Assembly: GCF_008974265.1 (NCBI RefSeq) | Contig: NZ_BKZW01000004.1 | Span: 248,001-312,000, forward strand | DNA from: Dictyobacter vulcani | GTDB taxonomy: Bacteria; Chloroflexota; Ktedonobacteria; Ktedonobacterales; Ktedonobacteraceae | Direction of reading: 5' to 3' | DNA length: 64,000 bases | Shown: positions 1-7,276 of the stretch, one piece after another | Layout of the letters: each line of letters opens with the position of its first letter | Position numbering within the stretch: position 1 is the first letter of the stretch | The notes under the pieces: generated by a model | The model's database searches: none | Seen by the model: only the letters and a program-made list of their open reading frames with translations | Told to the model about the DNA's origin: nothing | Position numbers and translations under genes: made by a program

Positions 1-71
1 ATACCTTTGAGGTTGAGTTCAGCACTTACCAGGTCAATCAGGATCTGTTGTATGTCCTGGACACTGAATGA
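1..71 (+). CDS. 3' end of an unidentified gene entering from the left edge
   Basis: Reading frame 3 is open from the edge to a TGA at 69-71 and gives about 22 residues ending LLYVLDTE. The piece is too short to assign to a family. It could be the tail of another biosynthetic protein, but it could also be chance, because the neighbouring gene is on the opposite strand. Confidence 0.2.
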   Translation, partial: TFEVEFSTYQVNQDLLYVLDTE

Positions 72-134
72 ATAGTGTAATTGCGACACCGTTTGGGTCT
101 GCTGCATATCTCTTTTGCTCCTCTACAAGTTGAT

Positions 135-199
135 CGGCTCTTTCGTGGGTCCTGGTTGTGTGTCTCTAAATAGAGCAGATTTGGACCTTGAAAGAGCCG
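135..199. other. Long imperfect stem-loop downstream of the MbtH-like gene
   Basis: CGGCTCTTTC at 135-144 pairs with GAAAGAGCCG at 190-199. Inside it GGTCC (148-152) pairs with GGACC (183-187), and CTCTA pairs with TAGAG near the tip. It lies about 60 bases past the stop codon of the minus-strand MbtH-like gene. There is no T-run, so it is not a classical intrinsic terminator. A structured 3' end or a repeat remnant is possible. Confidence 0.4.
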
Positions 200-258
200 T
201 ATCAAATTTTGTCGGACAGCGCAAAGGTTTGTCTTCTTATGGTATAGGCAAGCAATAT

Positions 259-477
259 TTAGCGTGCGGATGTTTCCATTTTCTGGCGCAAGCTCAGCGG
301 ACGCATATCTGTCCAGACTTCCTTCACATAGGCCAGACACTCATCTTTTAAGCCATTTTTACCGGTATCACTCCAGCCAAGGGGAATAGGGAGGTAATCA
401 GGCCAGATGGAATATTGCTCTTCATGATTGACGACCACACGATAGACGGTGGTGTCTTCATTTTGCTCACGGCTCAT
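259..477 (-). CDS. MbtH-like protein, NRPS adenylation-domain partner
   Basis: This 72-residue protein is a full-length MbtH family member. These small proteins bind adenylation domains and are often needed for their solubility or activity. The family signature is complete: N-x-E-x-Q-x-S-x-W-P, then P-x-G-W, then VWTDMRP near the C terminus. The ATG at 477 has a good ribosome-binding site (GGAAGGAG) about ten bases upstream. It is the only MbtH-like gene visible here and is separated from the synthetases by about 15 kb and by strand, so it presumably serves them in trans. A perfect 20-base palindrome at 588-607 lies upstream and is a candidate operator. Confidence 0.93.
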   Translation of the reverse strand: MSREQNEDTTVYRVVVNHEEQYSIWPDYLPIPLGWSDTGKNGLKDECLAYVKEVWTDMRPLSLRQKMETSAR

Positions 478-793
478 TGCGAGTGAACTCCTTCCGCTTG
501 TTAATTCTAGCTTTGCTGCTGGTCAGCAGTAAAAAAACGATGAACCAGAGAGTCAATCATAGGACGTGTCTTGAAGCTATAACGCAGTCAGGAGTATATA
601 CTCCTGATCGGCCCACACATAGAGTGGGGATATAGTGACCGCCGCTTATCTTCAATTATCTCTCACATCCCTGACCATTCTGTACTCTCTTCATAGTTGA
701 AGTTTACTCGCAAAAGGCGTTTTAGCCATGGTCTGGCTGGCTTATTTCTTCTACTCTATGGGGCGTACAAATTGTGCTGAATTTAAGCTGCTT
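478..793. promoter_or_regulatory. Regulatory gap with perfect palindrome at 588-607
   Basis: The gap between the minus-strand acetyltransferase-like gene and the minus-strand MbtH-like gene contains TCAGGAGTATATACTCCTGA at 588-607, a perfect 20-base dyad. It lies 111 bases before the MbtH-like start, a reasonable position for a dimeric repressor or activator site. I see no gene in the rest of the gap. Confidence 0.5.
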
Positions 794-1366
794 TTATGCA
801 TCCTGGTGGGCAACTTTGCTCTGGTAGCGGGCGAGCCTTTCTTTGAGCTTGCGGTAAATTTGATCGCCCTCCTGCTTGAAATTACAGGCCCAGGCCAGGC
901 GCTCAGGAAGCTGCGACTTCTGCTCCATCGGCTGCATACCCAGTCGCCGTGTCAGGTTCGCGCCTTCAGGCGTTGTGGTGACCGCATAGATGCGCTCAAT
1001 CGCATACCCATCGTCCGCCAGCTGCAAGATCAGCTCGGTATAGTACATAATCAGGAGGCCCGCATAAAGATTACGCAGGTGCAGGGGCAGCGCCGGATCA
1101 ACCACGATCACATCCACATAGATATCGAACGGCTCATGCTGAGAGAACGGCAGCACATCCTCAGGACGTATATCGCGCTCAATGGACGTACCACACAGCA
1201 AACGGTCCTGCAAATCAGGCGTAAAGCGAAATAAAGAAAAATAGCCGACCACCTGCTGATCCACCTTTAAGCAATGAAAGGTATACTTATTCTTCTCCTG
1301 AAAGCGCAGCCGTTCCGCCAGCGGAGTAATATACGTATCGCCAAAACAGCGAATCCCAATCTCCAT
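794..1366 (-). CDS. Acetyltransferase-like protein, N-terminally truncated paralogue of the HTH proteins at 60-62 kb
   Basis: The 190-residue product aligns along its whole length with the C-terminal part of the two HTH proteins at 60290-61060 and 61460-62251. Shared motifs are MEIGIR-FG, ITPLAER, the run ending VVGYFSLFRFT, an IDVxVxDP strand and HHLRNLYAGLL. The fold looks like a GNAT acyltransferase with its acceptor strands. The frame stays open upstream to a TAA at 1436-1438, but those 23 codons do not encode the helix-turn-helix found in the paralogues and contain no ATG. The HTH has therefore been lost or replaced. Function is unknown. It may be a leftover copy or a stand-alone acyltransferase. 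Confidence 0.7.
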   Translation of the reverse strand: MEIGIRCFGDTYITPLAERLRFQEKNKYTFHCLKVDQQVVGYFSLFRFTPDLQDRLLCGTSIERDIRPEDVLPFSQHEPFDIYVDVIVVDPALPLHLRNLYAGLLIMYYTELILQLADDGYAIERIYAVTTTPEGANLTRRLGMQPMEQKSQLPERLAWACNFKQEGDQIYRKLKERLARYQSKVAHQDA

Positions 1367-1610
1367 CTCCGCCTGCTGATCGTCCCTGCTCGACTCCCAA
1401 AGGAAATCTCTTTTATCGGCATATCTGGCAACCTCTTACCTCCTGTCATGTAGCCCGGCGTAGCGGCCGCCTTCGCGGTTGCGACCAGTCCACTGTCGAG
1501 CGAATCCCCCGATGCGACGGCAAACCTATCGCCGTCGTGTGAATTATAAATAAAGCATACAATGCGCTAATCGATTATGGAAGCAGGATATATTTTTAGT
1601 TTTACGTGGC
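1367..1610. other. Non-coding gap
   Basis: I see no gene here. It holds the 23 in-frame codons upstream of the acetyltransferase-like gene and a short dyad (GCGACGGC at 1514-1521, GCCGTCGT at 1531-1538). A stretch near 1458-1490 is reminiscent of the ends of the repeat elements found elsewhere in the window. Confidence 0.35.
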
Positions 1611-1639
1611 AAAAAAACAGAGCGCACCAGTTGCGCTCT
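1611..1639 (-). terminator. Intrinsic terminator after the 1722-2054 gene
   Basis: On the minus strand AGAGCGCA (1639-1632) pairs with TGCGCTCT (1626-1619) around a five-base loop, followed after one base by seven U. It lies about 80 bases beyond the stop codon at 1722. Confidence 0.7.
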
Positions 1640-1721
1640 CACACCAATAAATCCTCTTTGCAACTGCTACGCTCTGGGCCTCGATTGTCTTCCCAGGCCC
1701 ACCCAAAAGAAATATAGAAAC

Positions 1722-2054
1722 TTAGGACTGCTCATCTTGCTGGATCAGCTTCATCACAGAGATGGCCATTTGCTTTTCCGCCTCCAGGATCTGCTGGAGC
1801 ATGATGTTATCAGGTAAAATACATAATATTTCAGTATTGGCGGCGGCTCCAATCGGAGGATGATACAGTAAATATGTTTCTTTGCTACGCGTATCGGGAT
1901 GTTTATAAATCTCAAAAAGAATGCTCATTTTGCCATAGGTCAGTGGAACAGTAGAATCTAACAGATACCCATGCTGTTTAGCCCATTTCCTCCAGTCGGG
2001 GAGTATGGCCTCCGTTGGGAATTTGCGTTTTTTGTCCCAGTGTATTATTCGCAT
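1722..2054 (-). CDS. Hypothetical protein, about 110 residues
   Basis: I do not recognise this protein. It is soluble, rich in charged and aromatic residues, and has no signal peptide or membrane segment. Near the middle it has a KETYLLYHPPIGAAANTE stretch, and it ends in a probable helix (ILEAEKQMAISVMKLIQQ). The frame can be extended to a TTG at 2063. The ATG at 2054 is preferred because AAGGA lies nine bases before it, whereas it would abut the TTG. An intrinsic terminator follows. Placement beside biosynthetic genes gives no clear role. Confidence 0.6.
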   Translation of the reverse strand: MRIIHWDKKRKFPTEAILPDWRKWAKQHGYLLDSTVPLTYGKMSILFEIYKHPDTRSKETYLLYHPPIGAAANTEILCILPDNIMLQQILEAEKQMAISVMKLIQQDEQS

Positions 2055-2341
2055 AGCGTTCAATCCTTGCTAGTGGAATCTATAAATAAGAGCGGTCATA
2101 GACTCTGATTGTATGACCTTTATCACGAGATTCCTCCTGTTTTTTCACCACGTATTTTAGCTCTACTAATATAAGCATATATAAATAACGATTATTTTGC
2201 ATGCGCACACAAGTGTATTTTTTTTACATATATGTCACACCTTTTTATTAACCCCATTGTCTCATAAGCAATCAAGTGTTTACAACCGCCCTTTGCAACC
2301 GCCTTCATCCCAAAAAACGTAAAGTCCGTCCATTCTTGCGG

Positions 2342-2667
2342 CCCCGTAGCCAATACGTTTCCCTTAAGGATGTGATTGGTGACATGGTGCCATGGCCTTC
2401 AATCAACCTCATCTCAAAGGACCAGGAGAGGTAAAACGCGTAGGTTCGACCCTTTGGGTCGATTGGTTGCCTCTACGATACCCTCGCCAAGCAAGGTCAT
2501 GACCGCCAGAGCGAAAAAGCGAGGTGTGAAGAGGCTTGATCATGGGAAAAGGAGGATATCATGCAGGCACCAATCGACCCAAAGGGTCGAACCTACCTGT
2601 TTCGTCAATCTCGTCCAAAAAAAGGCTTACGTGAAACGTATTGGCCGTGAAGGCTGCCGCTACGGGG
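2342..2667. repeat. Palindromic repeat element, copy R1
   Basis: R1 is one of five related intergenic elements. It contains two inverted copies of a 25-base palindrome-bearing unit (core CGACCCTTTGGGTCG) at 2440-2464 and 2572-2596, and ends in the shared stretch GGCTTACGTGAAACGTATTGG. The left end is shortened: CCCCGTAG is joined directly to CCAATACG, compared with the fuller right end. There is no transposase, so it resembles a non-autonomous (MITE-like) element. Confidence 0.75.
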
Positions 2668-2677
2668 GGAATATTAT

Positions 2678-2731
2678 GATGCTAACTTCTGCCAGCGTAG
2701 AGGGAAGCATACGCTGGCAGAAGTTAGCATC
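2678..2731. other. Perfect 22-bp hairpin downstream of ddl
   Basis: The arm at 2678-2699 is exactly complementary to 2710-2731, around a ten-base loop. It starts 33 bases after the stop of the minus-strand ligase gene, so it could stabilise or end that transcript. The absence of a U-run argues against simple Rho-independent termination. It directly abuts repeat R1. Confidence 0.55.
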
Positions 2732-2763
2732 ACAGGTGCGAAATAAAATATGCATGAGTGCTT

Positions 2764-3888
2764 TTAGGATGATGAGCTATTGCGCTGGCGATCTTCATAG
2801 GATTCGACGGCGAGTTCAATCAGGCGTTCTAGTAGATCTGGATAGGCGAGGCCGCTGGCTTCACAGAGTTTAGGATACATGCAGTCTTCGGTGAAGCTTG
2901 GGAGTGTATTGACTTCGTTGATGTAAATATTGTGTGTATCTTTTTCCAGAAAGAAATCAAAGCGAGCCAGGCTGGTTAAGTCCAGGGCGCGAAATGCTTT
3001 GATCGATTGTTCTTGAATCTCAAGGGCCAGGTCATCAGAAATAAGGGCGGGAATGATTTTGGTGGAAGGCTCGACGTATTTGGCGTGATAGTCATAGAAA
3101 TCGCATTCGTCGCGGATAATGACTTCACCGACCACGGAGGCCTGCAGGTCTTCATTGCCTAAGATCGCGCATTCGACCTCCCGGCACTCGATGGCTTTTT
3201 CGATCAAGATCTTATGATCATAATTCGCGGCCAGATAGGCTGCCTGGCGCAGTTCTTCACGCGACCGAACTTTACTGACACCGATGCTGGAGCCGCCATT
3301 CGATGGCTTGACAAAGCATGGATAGTCGAAGTTTTTCTCGATATCATCCAGGACCTTCTCGGGATTGCGTTCCAGTTCAGCGCGTCGATACGATTTATAA
3401 TCAACCACAGGTAGACCTGCAGCGCGCAGTATCTGCTTTGTCTTTTCCTTATCCATGCTGATGGCTCCTCCAAGTACGCCGCAACCAACATAGGGAATAC
3501 CAATCATTTCCAGCAAGCCCTGGAGCTTTCCATCTTCACCATAGGTGCCATGGAGCAAGGGAAAAATCACATCGACTTTCGGTGCAACAGAAGAAAGCGG
3601 ATGTTGCATGAGTGGCGAAGAGGGGGCAGGCGTATCAACTACTATGGTATGCTGTGTCGACTCCTGCATGTCTGCATCGATGATCTGTGTCGTAACTGCC
3701 ATTTGCTGTTGCAACTCGTATGGCGTGGTTTGTGTCATCCATTGACCTGTTTGCGTAATACCTATCGGCACCAGATCGAACTTATCCTGCTTTAAATGCT
3801 TGAGAACAGAAGCTGCCGATGCAAGTGAGGCTTCATGCTCAGAAGAGCGGCCACCGAAGAGAATGCCAATAGAGAGTTTTTTCGTCAT
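2764..3888 (-). CDS. ddl: D-alanine-D-alanine ligase family (ATP-grasp)
   Basis: This 374-residue protein joins two D-alanines using ATP to make the peptidoglycan precursor dipeptide. The N terminus has the Ddl signature (ILFGGRSSEHEASLASA). The ATP-grasp core follows, with KPSNGGSSIGVSKV and the EVNTLPSF metal/phosphate motif near residue 330. The omega-loop region reads FYDYHAKY, with tyrosines typical of D-Ala-D-Ala rather than VanA-type D-Ala-D-Lac ligases. Length is normal and the ATG at 3888 has a weak AAGG site. It may be an ordinary cell-wall enzyme. Sitting inside an NRPS locus that predicts a D-Ala residue, it may instead provide self-protection or an extra D-Ala coupling. Iteron-like repeats lie upstream at 4113-4140. 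Confidence 0.88.
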   Translation of the reverse strand: MTKKLSIGILFGGRSSEHEASLASAASVLKHLKQDKFDLVPIGITQTGQWMTQTTPYELQQQMAVTTQIIDADMQESTQHTIVVDTPAPSSPLMQHPLSSVAPKVDVIFPLLHGTYGEDGKLQGLLEMIGIPYVGCGVLGGAISMDKEKTKQILRAAGLPVVDYKSYRRAELERNPEKVLDDIEKNFDYPCFVKPSNGGSSIGVSKVRSREELRQAAYLAANYDHKILIEKAIECREVECAILGNEDLQASVVGEVIIRDECDFYDYHAKYVEPSTKIIPALISDDLALEIQEQSIKAFRALDLTSLARFDFFLEKDTHNIYINEVNTLPSFTEDCMYPKLCEASGLAYPDLLERLIELAVESYEDRQRNSSSS

Positions 3889-4112
3889 ACTTCAGGCCTT
3901 CCTTAATCTGAAGAATAAAAGAACCCATGGAGACAATCGTCGTCTGTTCTGTTTTTTCTCTTTGACGAGAGACTATAAATAATAATGCGTTAGATCAATC
4001 TCACTGACTGAATCAGAAGAATTACCTGTATCAGCAGTATGTGTAATGATTATACTGAACCATGACAAAGTCTGTCAAGGGTTTTTGGTTGCAATTTGTA
4101 CCAAAAATACCT

Positions 4113-4140
4113 ATAGTCTCAAAAGTATCAAAAGTCTCAT
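4113..4140 (-). promoter_or_regulatory. Tandem AGACTTTTG iterons upstream of ddl
   Basis: On the minus strand this reads ATGAGACTTTTG, ATACTTTTG, AGAC: nine-base repeats in tandem about 225 bases before the ligase start. The same nine-mer occurs at 6196-6215 and 6440-6462, beside the exporter and LuxR genes. This suggests a common regulator. Confidence 0.45.
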
Positions 4141-4156
4141 CTTGTGACCAAAAAAA

Positions 4157-4583
4157 GGTACCGTAGCGGCAGCCCTGGTGGCTAATACTTTTTCCTTAAG
4201 GATTGAATGGCTGAAATGATAGCATGACGGTGAAGGAACACCTTCCCAAAGGATCAAGAGAGGTAGCACGTGTAGGTTCGCTTTTCTTGATCCTTTGAAG
4301 TCACTGGGCCTCTGATCGGCTTAGATGCTTTCGTCAATCTCGTCCAGAAAAAGGCTTACGTGAAACGTATTGGCCACCAGGGCCAATACGTTTCGTTGAA
4401 GGAGATAACCTCAACTGTATGATGCGCCCTCTCCACGTACGATCCGCTGCTTTTTTCACAACAGCTTTTGTGGCGCCCTCTCCACGTACACCTGGCTTGC
4501 TGGTCACGTCGAACCATCTCTCAACGTCTCGCTAACCGAAAAGTATTAGGCACAAGACCTGCCGTTACGACTGGTCGTAGCCG
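4157..4583. repeat. Palindromic repeat element, copy R2 (internally deleted, composite)
   Basis: The left part matches R3 and R4 (TTAAGGATTGAATGGCTGAA and on through GTGTAGGTTCG), then jumps straight to CTTTTCTTGATCC, which in R3 follows the second palindrome. The palindrome pair is therefore missing. The right part carries a second repeated module (the GTGGCGCCCTCTCCACG and CACGTCGAACCATCTC stretches) shared with R4 and in part R5. It runs up to the stop codon of the MFS gene at 4584. Confidence 0.65.
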
Positions 4584-5931
4584 TTATGGGTGTTTTTGGT
4601 CGGCGGCGGAGAAGCGGGCGCCCCACATGCCTACGAGGCCGGCGAGGAGGAGGGCGAGGGGACAGAACGCGAGCAGGCTCAGGCGCAGGTCCTGGCCGGC
4701 GTTGTTGAGGAAGAAGTGCTGGCCGTGGGTGGGGTCAAGGTAGCTGGTGACGGTGCCGACGATCGAGGGGGCGAAGGCGTCGCCGAAGAAGTGCGCAATC
4801 ACCAGCGAGAGGGCCAGGGCCGAAGCACGCAGGCCTGGTGAGACTATCTGCTGGGTGGCGGCGGCCGCTGGACCATTGTAGATGTTGACGCAGAAGAGGG
4901 TGAGAAAGAGAAATAGACTGAATATCATGAAGTCTCGGCTCAGCATGGCCAGCGCGAAAAATATGGCACCCAGGAAAAAGCCTACGCCACAAATGAAGAT
5001 ATGGGCTCCCGCAAAGCGTTTGTGCCAGCTATCGGCCACTATACCTCCCAATACCGTCCCGGCGACTCCAGCGACGACCACCATCAGGCCCGCGTAGAGT
5101 CCTGCCGTGGCTGCACCCATATGAAAGGCGTCCTTTTGTTGCAGGTAGGTTGGCATGAAGATCACGGTCACACCCAGGAAGAAGAAGGCAAAGATTTGCA
5201 TCACAGTGAGCATGACGAAGCTGCGAATACGGATCAGGCTGGCGATGCGCGCCAGTGTTTCCTGACCGGCCTGCTTAAGCGTCTGGGGAGTGAGGTTCAG
5301 TTTTTTTGGTCTCGGGTTCGCGACCCGGAAATTTCCAGGTCAGTATGCCCAGAAGCAAGCCGGGAATGCTGCTGATCACAAAAGCATAACGCCAGCCCTG
5401 CGGAAAGCTACTGACAATCATACCACCTAGAATGAAGCCCGTCATCAAACCAACAGTCGCCCCGACATTCCACCAGCTCAAAACTTTTCCCCATTTCGAG
5501 GGCGGAAAATTTTGACTGAGCAGGGCTGTTCCAGCAGGATAATAGCCCGCCTCGCCGATGCCGAGGAGCATACGGGTAAAGAATAGCGAAAGGAAATTTC
5601 CTGCCAGGGCCGAAAAAACGGTACTTGTGCTCCAGAGGATTGTACAAAAAGCAATCATGCGCTTCTTAGAAACGCTATCCGCGAGAAATCCCAGGGGCAG
5701 CGTGAACACGGTATACACAATCAGAAAGGCCGAGGCAATAAAGCCGATGCCATCCAGGCCAAAATGGAGATCCTTCGCTACTGTGCTGGCGATACTGGAG
5801 AAAATATAGCGATCCAAATAATTCAATAGATTAATGCCAAACATAACCCCAAAAATATACCAGGTAATACGCCGGGGCTGTACTGGCGCCTTTTCTATTG
5901 GCGCATCTGCTGTTTGCAATGCCTGATCCAT
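4584..5931 (-). CDS. MFS transporter, probable peptide or metabolite exporter (frameshifted in a T7 run)
   Basis: The full product is about 450 residues with roughly 12 membrane segments. It starts MDQALQTADAPIE and has the MFS loop motif GFLADSVSKKR after helix 2 and the RMLLGIGEAGYYPAG segment of helix 4, as in anion/organic-solute and spinster-like MFS proteins. The reading frame breaks at the T7 run at 5301-5307. With six T the frame reads through TPQTLKQAGQETLARIASL into the second half, which then runs to 4584. The break lies in the cytoplasmic loop between helices 6 and 7, so both halves look intact. It is the only transporter in the window and the natural candidate for product export, though an uptake role cannot be excluded. 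Confidence 0.82.
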
Positions 5932-5956
5932 TATAGCTTTCCTTTTCTCATGGTGG

Positions 5957-5985
5957 AACCAATCGGGGGCATGCCCCGAACCTAC
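5957..5985. repeat. Short palindromic repeat, variant of the R-element palindrome
   Basis: The unit AACCAATCG ... CGAACCTAC has the same flanks as the palindrome in R1-R5, but its centre is a different near-palindrome (TCGGGGGCATGCCCCGA). It lies 26 bases upstream of the MFS start, on its own, without the rest of the element. Confidence 0.5.
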
Positions 5986-6195
5986 CGATTATGCAGGTAA
6001 GAGTGAAGAGTTGATTAATCATGGGAGTAGGAAGAATCAAGGAGGGATAAAGATGGTTTTTTGATCTGCACAAGTTTGCAAGGTCATTTGTTTCTTTTGT
6101 GTTAATCTTTATATTCCACTATAAATTACCATAGATAAGTGGAACTGTCAATTTTTATGGCTTTTTGATAGCGTTTCCTTTCCCTTTACCAACAT

Positions 6196-6215
6196 ATGAG
6201 ACTTTTGATACTTTC
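6196..6215 (+). promoter_or_regulatory. AGACTTTTG iteron site
   Basis: ATGAGACTTTTGATACTTTC matches the start of the ddl-upstream site on the opposite strand for 19 of 20 bases. It lies in the divergent gap between the MFS and LuxR genes. Confidence 0.4.
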
Positions 6216-6290
6216 CCATGCCATAGTGTTTGATTCTCGTGTACTCCATTTTCTCTGCATGATTTTTCGCACCTGCGGTGCGAACAAGGA

Positions 6291-6352
6291 TTTTATTATG
6301 TGGTGTCAAAAAAATGCGCTTTTGCGCATTTTTTTGACACCACATAATAAAA
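6291..6352. other. Perfect 29-bp inverted repeat with TTTT loop
   Basis: The arm at 6291-6319 is exactly complementary to 6324-6352. The arms begin TTTTATTATGTGGTGTC and meet at GCGC-TTTT-GCGC. It sits in the gap between the divergent exporter and regulator genes, more than 200 bases from each. It could be a bidirectional terminator, since A/T runs flank the GC cap, or a small mobile-element relic. The rest of 5932-6564 holds promoters and iterons and no gene. Confidence 0.7.
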
Positions 6353-6439
6353 GAAGTATGGGCGCTTTAGTGCCCGAGTGCGGCTTAGCTGCATGTTCCC
6401 ACGATGAGAGTGGGAAGCAAACACTCTTATACTAATATG

Positions 6440-6510
6440 TGAGACTTTTGAGACTTTTGATAAACTTGATATCTTGTATACTTGACAAACCATTTGAAAT
6501 ACTGTATATC
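6440..6510 (+). promoter_or_regulatory. LuxR-gene promoter with iterons
   Basis: TTGACA at 6482-6487 and TATATC at 6505-6510 are 17 bases apart, a near-consensus housekeeping promoter. Directly upstream (6440-6462) are two tandem AGACTTTTG iterons followed by a partial third. Transcription would begin near 6517, about 50 bases before the start codon at 6565. Confidence 0.65.
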
Positions 6511-6564
6511 AATAGAGACAAAACTTTTGCGGCGTTTACATTGATATAAAAAACGGAGAAGTCG

Positions 6565-7274
6565 ATGCAAATCAGAGCCACATCGGGGAATTTTATGACA
6601 CAGCTTTCTCCTCTTAACGAGATGAGCATGTCTTCTGATGTTCTTAATACATCTATTGATGATATACATACAGTTATTCATATTCTTTCATTAGGACAAA
6701 TCCTGTGTCAGCAGATCAAGGGGCTGTGTCTCGACTCTGTCAGGAGGTGCGCTATGTAACGAAGAATCGCGCCCAGCTTTCCTTGCGCAAGGAGAAAGAG
6801 CGCGAGACCAGGCTTCCTGGGGATTTTCATCAGGTGGCGATGACTTTGCCGGTGCAGTTTGGGCAGACGGTGTATGGGGCGCTGCATATTGCGGTGGATC
6901 CCTTTAATACCGATCAACCGGCGCTACCTCTGGTGGTTGCCCAGTTGCTTGCGCAATCCTGTAGCTGGATGCTGTATACTTTAGAGCAATCAACGTTCCT
7001 CCATAGTCAGTGTCAGCATATTGACTATCAGGTCTATGAGCCCCTGACCAAGCGCGAGACTGAGGTGCTGAAACTGATGTTCCGTGGCCTGGGACAGGAG
7101 GAGATTGCGGAAAAACTGTGTATCGCGCCGGCGACCGTGAATAAGCATCGTCAGCATATTTATGAGCGTCTGGGCGTGCATAATGAGCGCGATGCGCTGC
7201 TGGCTGCTTACCATATCGGTATACTCTCACTTTTTGATGATTTAATGTCGAAAGACGAAAAGAAGGATCTTTAA
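6565..7274 (+). CDS. LuxR-type transcriptional regulator (frameshifted)
   Basis: The C-terminal 65 residues form a LuxR/NarL DNA-binding domain: LTKRETEVLKLMFRGLGQEE, then IAPATVNKHRQHIYERLGV. The N-terminal part resembles a GAF-like sensor (LPVQFGQTVYGALHIAVD). The start at ATG 6565 has GGAG upstream. The frame breaks at the G4 run near 6722. One extra G joins LCQQIKG to AVSRLCQEVRY and restores a protein of about 236 residues. Only two bases separate its stop from the SbnB-like gene, so the regulator and the start of the diaminopropionate pathway are probably co-transcribed. The likely role is pathway-specific control, with its own promoter carrying iterons. Confidence 0.8.
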
Positions 7275-7276
7275 GC

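Noticed and set aside
135-199. tRNA or riboswitch
   Set aside because: The fold is one long hairpin, without a cloverleaf, a CCA end or a known aptamer core.
38-477. Overlapping open frames on both strands beside the MbtH-like gene
   Set aside because: They overlap a clearly conserved gene or have no recognisable motif or start signal.
1267-1449. 60-residue minus-strand frame overlapping the start of the acetyltransferase-like gene
   Set aside because: Out of frame with the conserved protein, arginine-rich and featureless; a shadow frame.
2055-2063. TTG at 2063 as start of the hypothetical gene
   Set aside because: The Shine-Dalgarno-like AAGGA would touch the codon; the in-frame ATG at 2054 has normal spacing.
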